Assembly: GCA_003281485.1 (NCBI GenBank)
Contig: QCBW01000002.1
Location: forward strand, 1 to 64,000
Length of the DNA: 64,000 nt
Direction of reading: 5' to 3'
DNA from: Prochlorococcus sp. AG-347-J20
Lineage (GTDB): Bacteria > Cyanobacteriota > Cyanobacteriia > PCC-6307 > Cyanobiaceae
Below the pieces are notes generated by a model. That model was not told the origin of the DNA. It did no database searches and worked only from the letters and a program-made list of their open reading frames with translations. This document shows, one piece after another, positions 1-9,511 of the stretch; the stretch's first letter is position 1, and each line of letters opens with the position of its first letter. Position numbers and translations under genes: made by a program.

Positions 1-2270
1 CGGCAAGTAATCAGTTATTAAATATCTCCTACAAATTGGAAATTTTGCTTGATATAGGTAGTAGTAATGAAAGCTTTTACTATTTAGATGGAAATAATCT
101 TGGAGCAGAAGTTGGAGATATTGTAAGCGTGAGACTAAGGGGGAGATTATTGAATGGGTTGGTGATTTCCAAAAAAGACTTTTCGACAATCAATAATGAT
201 GAATCAAATATTACTGGAGGAAAAAGCATAAGATATTTGTTTGTTGAAAGTATTTTGCAGAAAAAAATAATTGATGAATCTTGGAGAGAATTGATAGACT
301 CTCTAGCCTCCTTTTATATGGTTAGTAATTTAAAAATGTTTAAAACTGCATTTCCTCCTGGCTGGATTGGTAAATATAAAAATTTCTCTAAAGGTTTAAA
401 AGATCAAATATGGATTGAAATTAAAAAAGAATTTGATATTAAGAAAAATGGATTAACCAAAAAAGAATTTTTTTTAATGGATTCCTTATCTAAAAAAGGT
501 AATTGGCAAAGTGAATTAATAAAGTCTGGTTTTAATTACACTCTAATTAACTCAATGGTCAGTAAAAATTATCTTGCTAAATCTAAAAGAAAAAAAAATA
601 TAAGTAGTAAATTAAATTCCTTTTTTAAAGATCATATCGCAACGAAAAAACCAAATCTTACAAATGAGCAAAAAATTGCATTTCAAGAATTTCAAACAAT
701 GAAACCAGGAGATGTATTACTTCTTTGGGGCGAAACAGGTTCAGGTAAAACAGAAGTGTATATGAGAATTGCTGAAGATCAATTTCTTAAGAAAAAAAGT
801 TGTTTGATACTAGCCCCAGAAATTGGATTAATTCCTCAACTTATTGATAGGTTTAGTAGGCGATTTAATAATGTCGTTTACGAATATCATAGTAATTGTT
901 CTCCCGATCATAGAACTTTAGTTTGGAAGAAAATTATTAATGCTAATGAACCTTTAGTAGTAATAGGTACAAGGTCGGCAGTTTTTCTTCCAATCAAAAA
1001 TCTGGGATTAATAATAATGGATGAAGAACATGATGTTTCTTATAAGCAAGATAGTCCTATGCCTTGCTATGACGCAAGAGAGATTGCTATTGAAATAGTA
1101 AAAAGGAATTCTGCAAAGTTAATTTTTGGGAGTGCAACCCCATCAATGAAGACTTGGAAAAAGTGTATTTTTGAAAGGAATTTTAAATTGGTAAGAATGA
1201 TTCAAAGGATATCCAGTAATGAGACTCCTGAAATAAAAATTATTGATATGCGGGATGAGTTCAAAAAGGGAAATATGAAAATTTTTTCCAATGAATTATT
1301 ACAATTGCTTCCTCAACTACGCTTAAAAAAAGAGCAAGCAATAATTTTGATCCCTAGGAGGGGGCATAGTGGATTTTTAAGTTGTAGAAATTGCGGATAT
1401 TTAATAAATTGCCCCAACTGTGACGTTCCTTTATCAGTTCATCTCGGATCACAAGGAAAAAAATGGTTAAGGTGTCACTGGTGCGATCATAAATCAAGAT
1501 TGATCAATCGTTGCCCAGATTGTCATTCAACTGCTTTCAAACCTTTTGGAATTGGTACGCAAAGGGTAATAGAGTTTTTAAATGAAGAATTTCCTGACAT
1601 AAGAGTACTTCGCTTTGATAGAGATACAACTTCAGGAAAGGATGGTCATAGAGATATTCTTTCAAAGTTTTCTAAAGGTGATGCTGATATTCTTGTCGGT
1701 ACTCAGATGTTGGCAAAAGGTATTGACATCCCCAATATTACTCTTTCAGTAGTTATTGCAGCAGATGGGTTGCTTCATCGCCCAGATATTTCAGCAGAAG
1801 AAAAATCATTACAATTATTTTTGCAAGTAGCAGGAAGGGCCGGCAGGGCACAAAAAAAAGGGAAAGTAATTTTTCAAACATATAAACCAAACCACCCTGT
1901 GATTTCGTATCTACAAAAAAGAGATTATGAAAGATTCTTAATTGAAAACTCGAGATTGAGAAAGGATGCTAATTTATTTCCATTTTGCACAATTTGCCTA
2001 CTTAAATTATCAGGTGAAAATTATGAATTAACTGAGTCAGTTGCAATAAAATTAGCAAAATATCTACTCAGTTTTTGTGAGAAAAAGAACTGGAAATTAA
2101 TTGGTCCTGCCCCTAGTTTAATAGCTAAAGTCGGTAAAAAATTTAGATGGCAGATATTAATACATGGTCCTGAGGGAACAAAGATACCTTTACCTGATAG
2201 ATCAATATTATGGAAACTAATTCCAAAAAATGTTTTTTTAACAATAGATGTTAATCCAGCAGAGTTGTAA
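1..2270 (+). CDS. priA: Primosomal protein N' (PriA helicase), 5' end cut by window
   Basis: Superfamily 2 DNA helicase that restarts stalled replication forks. Counting from the TTG at 36, the Walker A motif GETGSGKTE lies near residues 232-240 and the DEEH box at 329-332. These are followed by paired CxxC zinc clusters at about 450-500 (CRNC, CPNC, CHWC, CPDC) and a helicase C-terminal motif ending QVAGRAGR. The frame is open from base 3 through the TTG at 36 and those extra codons read like protein, so the true start probably lies left of the window; TTG 36 is only the first start inside it. The stop abuts the stop of the convergent DUF3153 gene with no spacer. Confidence 0.95.
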   Translation, partial: ASNQLLNISYKLEILLDIGSSNESFYYLDGNNLGAEVGDIVSVRLRGRLLNGLVISKKDFSTINNDESNITGGKSIRYLFVESILQKKIIDESWRELIDSLASFYMVSNLKMFKTAFPPGWIGKYKNFSKGLKDQIWIEIKKEFDIKKNGLTKKEFFLMDSLSKKGNWQSELIKSGFNYTLINSMVSKNYLAKSKRKKNISSKLNSFFKDHIATKKPNLTNEQKIAFQEFQTMKPGDVLLLWGETGSGKTEVYMRIAEDQFLKKKSCLILAPEIGLIPQLIDRFSRRFNNVVYEYHSNCSPDHRTLVWKKIINANEPLVVIGTRSAVFLPIKNLGLIIMDEEHDVSYKQDSPMPCYDAREIAIEIVKRNSAKLIFGSATPSMKTWKKCIFERNFKLVRMIQRISSNETPEIKIIDMRDEFKKGNMKIFSNELLQLLPQLRLKKEQAIILIPRRGHSGFLSCRNCGYLINCPNCDVPLSVHLGSQGKKWLRCHWCDHKSRLINRCPDCHSTAFKPFGIGTQRVIEFLNEEFPDIRVLRFDRDTTSGKDGHRDILSKFSKGDADILVGTQMLAKGIDIPNITLSVVIAADGLLHRPDISAEEKSLQLFLQVAGRAGRAQKKGKVIFQTYKPNHPVISYLQKRDYERFLIENSRLRKDANLFPFCTICLLKLSGENYELTESVAIKLAKYLLSFCEKKNWKLIGPAPSLIAKVGKKFRWQILIHGPEGTKIPLPDRSILWKLIPKNVFLTIDVNPAEL

Positions 2271-3380
2271 TTACTTTGATGGAAGTTGAGGTAAATCTGA
2301 ACCTAATTTAAATCTATAGAATCTTAATAAATAAGCCAAAATTATAATTATTAAAATAAAAGATATCCCAATCAAGAGTTTGTTGAGGCTCCAGAAAGAA
2401 AATTCAAGACTATTTATCTGCCCTTGATTTAAATCCCAAATTATTAGATTTTTTGTGATTTCTAAATTTGAATTATTTTTATCGGTAAGAATAGCTTTAT
2501 TAGGGTGAATAATTTTGAAAATGAGTTCTAAATTATCAATGCCTTTAATAGAATTTAGATCCAAATCTAACCTGTAAAAGTATTTTTTAAAAAAAATGAA
2601 GTTTTTTTGAGTTGTATTAATTTCTATATTTGTTGATTCTCCCGCTAACTCTCCAGCTATATTTTGGGTGATTTTAAGAACGTGCTTTGTATCCTCTAAA
2701 TTGAGATTTTTATGTTTCAAAGAAAAGGTTGATTCGTCTTGTTCAATTTCTGCGTCAGGAAAAATATCTTTCATCTTCTCCTCAAATTTTAATTGCCAAG
2801 GAAATTTCTTTATGTATTTACTCTCTATCACGAAATTATTAGTTATTGAATCAAGTTCACTAAGATCAAGGGTATCCTCAATTTTTACGCAGCCACTTAA
2901 AAGTGGTATTAATAATAATAGTATTAAAAAAATGATCAGTGAAAAGCCTTTCTGAAAGGGTTTTGTTTCACCAGTTGGTGTCTCAGTTACATTAATAAAT
3001 TTTTTTTTCTTCAATACTTCTCTTTTCTTGCGCAGTGAGTTAAGAGATTTTTTATTGAGTGATGGGTCGCTTTCAAACTGTACGTTCCAATTTTCTGGTT
3101 TTTTAATGTCAGGAGAGTCTATAACTTCCATCAAATATTTTGCATTTTCTCTCGTCTTATTATCGTAAGATTTTAGAAGTTCTTTACAAAACCTTTTAGC
3201 CTCCTCCCTTTTATTGATCCCACATAGAGCAGTAATTAAGATTGTTCTTAAATTTACTCCCTCTTTGCTTGATAAAGGAAATGATTCGATTATGGGCAAA
3301 AGAAATTCAATGCAATAATGATACTCACCTTTAGCTAAAGCAAGTTCTACTTTTTCTAAAACTTGCTCATAAGTTTTCAT
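2271..3380 (-). CDS. DUF3153-type membrane protein with N-terminal helical (TPR-like) region
   Basis: 369-residue protein of unknown function. Residues 1-70 look like helical TPR-type repeats, followed by a basic linker (about 120-130). A hydrophobic segment at about 145-163 ends in a lipobox-like LLSGC, and a second membrane segment lies near 331-352. The region after the LSGC resembles cyanobacterial DUF3153 proteins, which by my recollection usually begin directly with a lipoprotein signal; here about 145 residues precede it. It lies 3 bases downstream of argB on the same strand and is probably cotranscribed with it. Family call is moderate; no function is assigned. Confidence 0.75.
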   Translation of the reverse strand: MKTYEQVLEKVELALAKGEYHYCIEFLLPIIESFPLSSKEGVNLRTILITALCGINKREEAKRFCKELLKSYDNKTRENAKYLMEVIDSPDIKKPENWNVQFESDPSLNKKSLNSLRKKREVLKKKKFINVTETPTGETKPFQKGFSLIIFLILLLLIPLLSGCVKIEDTLDLSELDSITNNFVIESKYIKKFPWQLKFEEKMKDIFPDAEIEQDESTFSLKHKNLNLEDTKHVLKITQNIAGELAGESTNIEINTTQKNFIFFKKYFYRLDLDLNSIKGIDNLELIFKIIHPNKAILTDKNNSNLEITKNLIIWDLNQGQINSLEFSFWSLNKLLIGISFILIIIILAYLLRFYRFKLGSDLPQLPSK

Positions 3381-3383
3381 GGG

Positions 3384-4235
3384 TTAGGCGACTATCATTG
3401 TACCTATTCCGGAATTTGTAAAAATCTCAAGAAGTAATGAATGTTCTATTCTTCCATCAATTATGTGAGCTGCTTTGACTCCTTGGGCTAAAGCTCTTAT
3501 ACAGCATTCTGTCTTTGGAATCATACCTTCAGTCACAATTTTTTTATCAATAAAATCCCTTGCCTCTTTGAGATTAGTTTTTTCAACAAGACTATTTTTG
3601 TTATCTTTTTCTTTTAAAATCCCTTGAGTATCAGTAAGAAGAATAAGTTTTTCTGCATTTATTGCAGCAGCAATTTCTCCAGCAACAAAATCTGCATTAA
3701 TGTTATGGGAAATACCCTCCAAGGTTGATCCAATGCTAGAAATAATTGGGATGTATCCTTTAGAAATAAGAGGATCTAATATTTCAGGATTGATTTTTGT
3801 AACCTCTCCCACTAACCCATGGCTACCATCACCTAGTTCTCTAGATTGAATTAAGTTGCCATCAAGACCTGATATCCCCACAGCTAAGGATCCAGTTTTA
3901 TTAATCCCTTTTACAATTTGTTTGTTGACTCTACCCATTAGAACCATCTCGACAATTTCCATTGTTTTTTGATCGGTAATTCTTAATCCATTTTCGAATT
4001 TAGGAGATATTTCTAATTTCTTTAACCAATTATTAATCTCTGGTCCACCTCCATGAATTACTATCGGACAAACCCCAACGGTTGATAAAAGTGCAATGTC
4101 TCTAAAAAAAGCATTTTTTAAATTATCATTCTCCATAACAGAACCACCATACTTGATAACAATTTTTCTACCTGAGAAACTTTGTATATATGGAAGTGCT
4201 TCGCTTAATATTGATACTCTTTGAGAATCATTCAT
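3384..4235 (-). CDS. argB: Acetylglutamate kinase
   Basis: Phosphorylates N-acetylglutamate, the arginine-pathway step controlled by PII in cyanobacteria. At 283 residues it has normal family length. The amino-acid kinase fold shows in KYGGS at 28-32 (phosphate binding) and HGGGPEI at 61-67 (substrate binding). Further along are the [12 protein letters not shown] segment and the terminal GTMI. The DUF2854 gene lies upstream on the same strand behind a 64-base spacer and the DUF3153 gene follows after 3 bases. Confidence 0.97.
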   Translation of the reverse strand: MNDSQRVSILSEALPYIQSFSGRKIVIKYGGSVMENDNLKNAFFRDIALLSTVGVCPIVIHGGGPEINNWLKKLEISPKFENGLRITDQKTMEIVEMVLMGRVNKQIVKGINKTGSLAVGISGLDGNLIQSRELGDGSHGLVGEVTKINPEILDPLISKGYIPIISSIGSTLEGISHNINADFVAGEIAAAINAEKLILLTDTQGILKEKDNKNSLVEKTNLKEARDFIDKKIVTEGMIPKTECCIRALAQGVKAAHIIDGRIEHSLLLEIFTNSGIGTMIVA

Positions 4236-4299
4236 TATTAAAATTCATTAAAACTTGATTGAATTGAGAAATTAGGTTTTTATAAATATATCCTTATAT

Positions 4300-4830
4300 T
4301 CAATAAAAGAGAATAAAATCAAATTCTTTTTTATTATCGTCGATAATAAATTCTGATTCAAGACCTTTGACGAAAAACCTATTTAATCTTTCTTGTTTTT
4401 CAATCCATTTTTCTAGAGGGACAGCGTTTAATTCGAAACGCATTCTGAGACCATTTTTTTCTTCTTTTGTAATTTCTTCTATTTCTTTTAATTGAGGGGG
4501 GTTATCCTCGTCCCACAAATTTAAAGATTCTAATGACGATTCAAGATGAGCTTTTATCCCATACCTCCATCTTGTAACATCTTTAACTAATGCTGTTAGT
4601 TCTTTTGGTCTATTGAATTTATTTGTTGCAAAATTTGTCTTGTCAAATAACTCTACAGGAGGTATTTCGGAAGTCTTTAAGCCTAAGCCAATTAGGAAAA
4701 TAGGTACTCCATAAAAAAAAGTAGGTACACTTAGATTCACTGAGTCTGTAAAATAAGCAGTCATTCCAACAAAAGCTAATATACCTCCAGCGGTTACGAT
4801 TAAGTTTCCAGGCGATAAGTATTTCTTCAT
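4300..4830 (-). CDS. DUF2854 family membrane protein
   Basis: 176-residue protein of unknown function, conserved in cyanobacteria and plastid-bearing plants as DUF2854. Two membrane segments are visible (about 9-27 and 35-54), followed by a soluble, charged domain of about 120 residues. The short ATG-started gene at 4864 is transcribed away from it, leaving only 33 bases for both promoters. Family call rests on the double-hairpin N-terminus and the segment ending LKTSEIPPVE; function unknown. Confidence 0.8.
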   Translation of the reverse strand: MKKYLSPGNLIVTAGGILAFVGMTAYFTDSVNLSVPTFFYGVPIFLIGLGLKTSEIPPVELFDKTNFATNKFNRPKELTALVKDVTRWRYGIKAHLESSLESLNLWDEDNPPQLKEIEEITKEEKNGLRMRFELNAVPLEKWIEKQERLNRFFVKGLESEFIIDDNKKEFDFILFY

Positions 4831-4863
4831 TTTGATTTAGTAGAATGAGTTTTAAATGGGCTA

Positions 4864-5055
4864 ATGAGTATTATGCAAGATCCTAATACTGCAAATCAAG
4901 GAGATTTAATTTTTAAACTAGATCAACATAGAGCATGGCTACTAGAAAATCTTGATAAGGGTAAATGGCCAGAAATCAGAAGCGAACTTGCCGCGCTTGA
5001 AAGAAAAATAAGCAAACTAATTATAAGTGTTCAAGAAAATAATGTTGATATTTGA
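4864..5055 (+). CDS. Small conserved-looking hypothetical protein (63 aa)
   Basis: Not recognised. A 63-residue acidic/amphipathic protein with no membrane segment or signal peptide; residues 17-55 look helical (heptad-like leucines and isoleucines). ATG at 4864 is used; an in-frame ATG at 4873 would give a protein 3 residues shorter. It sits between two divergently oriented neighbours and stops 1 base before the ssb stop. Its codon pattern and exact fit in the gap support a real gene. Confidence 0.6.
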   Translation: MSIMQDPNTANQGDLIFKLDQHRAWLLENLDKGKWPEIRSELAALERKISKLIISVQENNVDI

Positions 5056-5056
5056 T

Positions 5057-5482
5057 TTAAAAAGGTATTTCGTCCACTTCAGGTACTAAAGGTGAACTAT
5101 CCCAACTAGATTTTTTGGCGGTTTCTTTATTTTCAAATGACTCATTATTTTCTTTTTGATCAGACTTAATAACATCAACTGGTGATATTTGATGAATTTT
5201 TGAAGCTGTTAGTTCTGGTTGTTTTTCTTTGGTTCCGTCTTTTCTAGTGACAGAATTCATCTTTAGACGTCCCTCAATTACAATATTTTGCCCCTCCTTT
5301 AGTTCATCTACCATTTCTTGGGCAATATTTCCCCATCCTATGATCTTGAGATCTCTGGCTGGATCTTCACTACGTAATCCTTTAAAATTAACAATCATTT
5401 CTGCAATAGGAATTTGGCTCTCTTTGGTATACCTCATTTGGGGAGCGCTATTAATTACAGCTTGAATTAAACAATGATTCAT
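5057..5482 (-). CDS. ssb: Single-stranded DNA-binding protein
   Basis: OB-fold protein that coats ssDNA during replication and repair. Residues 1-100 match the cyanobacterial SSB type (start MNHCLIQA, then PIAEM, IIGWGNIAQE, VIEGRLKMNSV). A polar linker follows, and the acidic tip EVDEIPF at 135-141 resembles the bacterial SSB tail that recruits partner proteins. At 141 residues it is at the short end for SSB. It faces cobK divergently across 28 bases, so the two promoters must overlap. Confidence 0.88.
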   Translation of the reverse strand: MNHCLIQAVINSAPQMRYTKESQIPIAEMIVNFKGLRSEDPARDLKIIGWGNIAQEMVDELKEGQNIVIEGRLKMNSVTRKDGTKEKQPELTASKIHQISPVDVIKSDQKENNESFENKETAKKSSWDSSPLVPEVDEIPF

Positions 5483-5510
5483 TACTTTCTATTTAATTAA
5501 AGACATACTG

Positions 5511-6317
5511 ATGCAGAATCAAGGAAATTGCTATAAAAATGTTTGGATCCTATCAGGAACTTCGGATGGACCTGTAATAGCTAATAGGCTTCTTGAACTT
5601 AATTATTCAGTTTTTGTAAGTGTTTTAACTTATAAAGCAGGGCAAGCTTATATTGAAAATCCAAAGTTACATATCTTTAAGGGTAAGTTAAATAATAAAG
5701 ATGAGATTATTAATTTCATAAAAAAAAATAAAATCAAATGCGTTGTCGATGCTACTCATCCGTTTGCCGAGATAATTTCTAAAAATCTTAATAATGCTTG
5801 TAAAGAAATTAATATGCCTCTTTTACTATTTGAGAGGAAATCCCTTACAAACAAAGCTAATAATTTTTTTTATATCGATAATTTAAAGGATATAAACAAT
5901 GTTGATCTAGAAAATAAGAACATTCTTCTGGCAATAGGATCAAGACACCTTAACGATACAGCTAAATATTATTTGGATTGTAAAGCTAATCTATTTACAA
6001 GGGTTCTCCCAACTTATGAAAGTATAACTAAGGCTTTTGGTTCATGTATTGAAAATTCAAATATAGCAATACTTGAACCTAGTAAAAATAATGAAAATAT
6101 TTTAGAAAAAAAACTTTGTGATTTTTGGGAGATAGATTATGTTCTTTGCAGAGAATCTGGAAGTTATTCTCAGAAAAACTGGGAAAGTATAGTTTCTGGA
6201 AGTAATATGAAGTTATTTTTGGTTAAAAGGCCAAAAGTTAAGAATGATTATTCTCAGTCTTTCAATCAATGCCGGAATTTGATAAATCACATAATTAAAA
6301 CAAGTATTGATATTTAA
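5511..6317 (+). CDS. cobK: Precorrin-6A reductase (CobK/CbiJ family)
   Basis: NADPH-dependent reductase of corrin-ring synthesis in the B12 pathway. The family N-terminus is visible (WILSGTSDGPVIANRLLEL at 12-30), followed by VDATHPFA near 80 and IGSRHL near 145. At 268 residues it has normal length. A second B12 gene, cobO, lies at 22555, so the organism makes its own cobamide. It is followed after 6 bases by cutA and is probably cotranscribed with it. Confidence 0.9.
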   Translation: MQNQGNCYKNVWILSGTSDGPVIANRLLELNYSVFVSVLTYKAGQAYIENPKLHIFKGKLNNKDEIINFIKKNKIKCVVDATHPFAEIISKNLNNACKEINMPLLLFERKSLTNKANNFFYIDNLKDINNVDLENKNILLAIGSRHLNDTAKYYLDCKANLFTRVLPTYESITKAFGSCIENSNIAILEPSKNNENILEKKLCDFWEIDYVLCRESGSYSQKNWESIVSGSNMKLFLVKRPKVKNDYSQSFNQCRNLINHIIKTSIDI

Positions 6318-6323
6318 TTCATT

Positions 6324-6629
6324 ATGGAAATATTAGTTATGGTCACAACAGAGTCAAGTAAAAGAAATGCTTTGCGAATGGCAAAATTATTAATACAAAA
6401 TAAACTTGCAGCTTGTGTTTCGATAAAGCAAATTTTCTCAATTTATGAGTGGGAAGATGATATTGAAGAAACTAAGGAGTTTGAAATTACAATAAAAAGT
6501 AAACCAGAATTTAAAAATTACTTAATTGAGTTCTTAAATAAAATTTCTACATATGATGTTCCACAAATTATTTATAAAAAATATCATTCTGATATGATTT
6601 ATTATAATTGGATCAATAAAACTATATGA
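6324..6629 (+). CDS. cutA: CutA family divalent-ion tolerance protein
   Basis: Small ferredoxin-like-fold protein forming trimers; linked in other bacteria to copper tolerance, though its biochemical role is unsettled. Sequence fits the family: N-terminal VMVTTESSKRNALRMAKLL, KLAACVSI near 30, YEWEDDIEE near 45, and the C-terminal NWI segment. 101 residues, normal length. Lies 6 bases behind cobK; its stop abuts the convergent kinase gene. Confidence 0.9.
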   Translation: MEILVMVTTESSKRNALRMAKLLIQNKLAACVSIKQIFSIYEWEDDIEETKEFEITIKSKPEFKNYLIEFLNKISTYDVPQIIYKKYHSDMIYYNWINKTI

Positions 6630-7640
6630 TTATATCTCTCTTAATATTTTTTTTAGATCTAAATTAGATCTAGATCCTAATTGTGTAATTATATGCCCAG
6701 CACAAATTGAACCTATCTCTCCGCATTTTTTTAGGGGATAATTGTTTATTAATCCATGAATAAATCCTCCGGCATAAATATCTCCGGCACCTGTAGTATC
6801 AATAACTTTCCCCTTATTGGTTGACTTGATTACTTCAATATCATTTTTATTAATTATGAGAGAACCATTGCTTCCAAGAGTTACTATGACTAATTCACAT
6901 AGGGAAGATAGGTCTTCTTGGCAGCTTGATAATTTATCATTTTTAAATAGACTTAACACCTCGGATTCATTACAAAAAACAATATCTACATATTCATAAA
7001 TTAATTCCAAGAAACTCTCACGATGTCTATCTACACAAAATGAATCAGACAAAGAAAGAATTATTTTGGTATTAGATTGTTGTGCAATTTGGGCGGCTTT
7101 AATAAAAGCTTTTTTAGCTAATTCGCTATCCCACAAATATCCTTCTAAATATAAGTATTTACTTTCCTTAATTAAAGTAAAGTCAATGTCTTTTGGTTCA
7201 AACTCTACAGATGCTCCTAGGTAAGTGCACATAGTTCTTTGTGCATCAGGTGTAACTAAAATAATTGAATGAGCTGTTGGAGCACCTTCAATAGTTGGCG
7301 GAGTATTAAATATCGTTTTACTTTTTTTTATATCGTCAGAAAAAAAATTCCCAAATTGATCATTTTTCACTCTTCCTATAAACTGCACATGATTGCCTAA
7401 TTCTGCTAAAGAAACAACGGTATTTGCTGATGACCCACCTGAAATTTGTTTGATCACTTTGCAATTTTCTAACAATCTTTGAGATTTATCAGAATCAACG
7501 AGATTCATTGATCCTTTATCCAGATTATTTATCTCTAGAAACTCATCCCCAACATTTACGATAATATCTACTATTGCGTTGCCCAGACCAATGAGATCTA
7601 TTTTTTTATTATCCGCAAAATGTCTAAAGGATTCCATCAT
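6630..7640 (-). CDS. PfkB-family sugar/nucleoside kinase
   Basis: 336-residue ribokinase-like enzyme. Signature 1 appears as SGGSSANTVVSLAELG near 67-82 and signature 2 as DTTGAGDIYAGG at 281-292, with the catalytic Asp in that loop. The closest characterised group by pattern is adenosine/nucleoside kinase-like PfkB enzymes, but the substrate cannot be read from sequence. It lies 15 bases downstream of purA on the same strand, which would fit a purine-related role; that is inference. Confidence 0.85.
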   Translation of the reverse strand: MMESFRHFADNKKIDLIGLGNAIVDIIVNVGDEFLEINNLDKGSMNLVDSDKSQRLLENCKVIKQISGGSSANTVVSLAELGNHVQFIGRVKNDQFGNFFSDDIKKSKTIFNTPPTIEGAPTAHSIILVTPDAQRTMCTYLGASVEFEPKDIDFTLIKESKYLYLEGYLWDSELAKKAFIKAAQIAQQSNTKIILSLSDSFCVDRHRESFLELIYEYVDIVFCNESEVLSLFKNDKLSSCQEDLSSLCELVIVTLGSNGSLIINKNDIEVIKSTNKGKVIDTTGAGDIYAGGFIHGLINNYPLKKCGEIGSICAGHIITQLGSRSNLDLKKILREI

Positions 7641-7655
7641 TAATTTATAACTAAA

Positions 7656-9038
<1,383 letters not shown>

Positions 9039-9047
9039 TGAATTGTA

Positions 9048-9485
9048 TCAACTTTCTCTTAGAACCATTTTTTCAGCAAGAGAAAATTCTTTGGTTAAAC
9101 GCTCTTTTAGTTTATCTGGTAAAGGTCTACTTGCAAAGTTTTTGTAATGACCTGCCATAGCATTTAATGCTGTTTGCATTGTGGTAAATGATTGTGTTTT
9201 ATTCACCATCCCTCTATTTCTATATCTTGAAATATAGTCAGTTATGAGTGTAAGAGCCTCACTTCTTACTTCATCTTTATTTGGAGAATCTTTTGGAGTA
9301 TCAACAGCTGTTTGTAATGTTTTAACAACTGAAATTGTATCCTTTGTATAGTCACCTGTCATAGCGGTTTTTGCAGCTATGGAAGGGGAACTAAATAGTG
9401 TAAAAGCAACAATTAAGGATATTGCAAAAGATATAGCTTTGGTAAGATTCTTAAAAAATAATTTTGATGTCCATTTCAGTAACAT
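9048..9485 (-). CDS. psb27: Photosystem II assembly protein Psb27
   Basis: Lumenal four-helix-bundle protein that binds CP43 in assembling or repaired photosystem II before the oxygen-evolving cluster is built. 145 residues: an N-terminal signal (basic end, hydrophobic core about 18-31, likely cut around SIAA at 36-38), then MTGDYTKDTISVVKTLQ near 42 and RYRNRGMV near 93, both typical of Psb27. The lipid-anchoring Cys found in many cyanobacterial Psb27 proteins is not present. Lies 26 bases behind proS on the same strand. Confidence 0.93.
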   Translation of the reverse strand: MLLKWTSKLFFKNLTKAISFAISLIVAFTLFSSPSIAAKTAMTGDYTKDTISVVKTLQTAVDTPKDSPNKDEVRSEALTLITDYISRYRNRGMVNKTQSFTTMQTALNAMAGHYKNFASRPLPDKLKERLTKEFSLAEKMVLRES

Positions 9486-9511
9486 AACTTAGCTCCCAAA
9501 AAAAATAAGCC

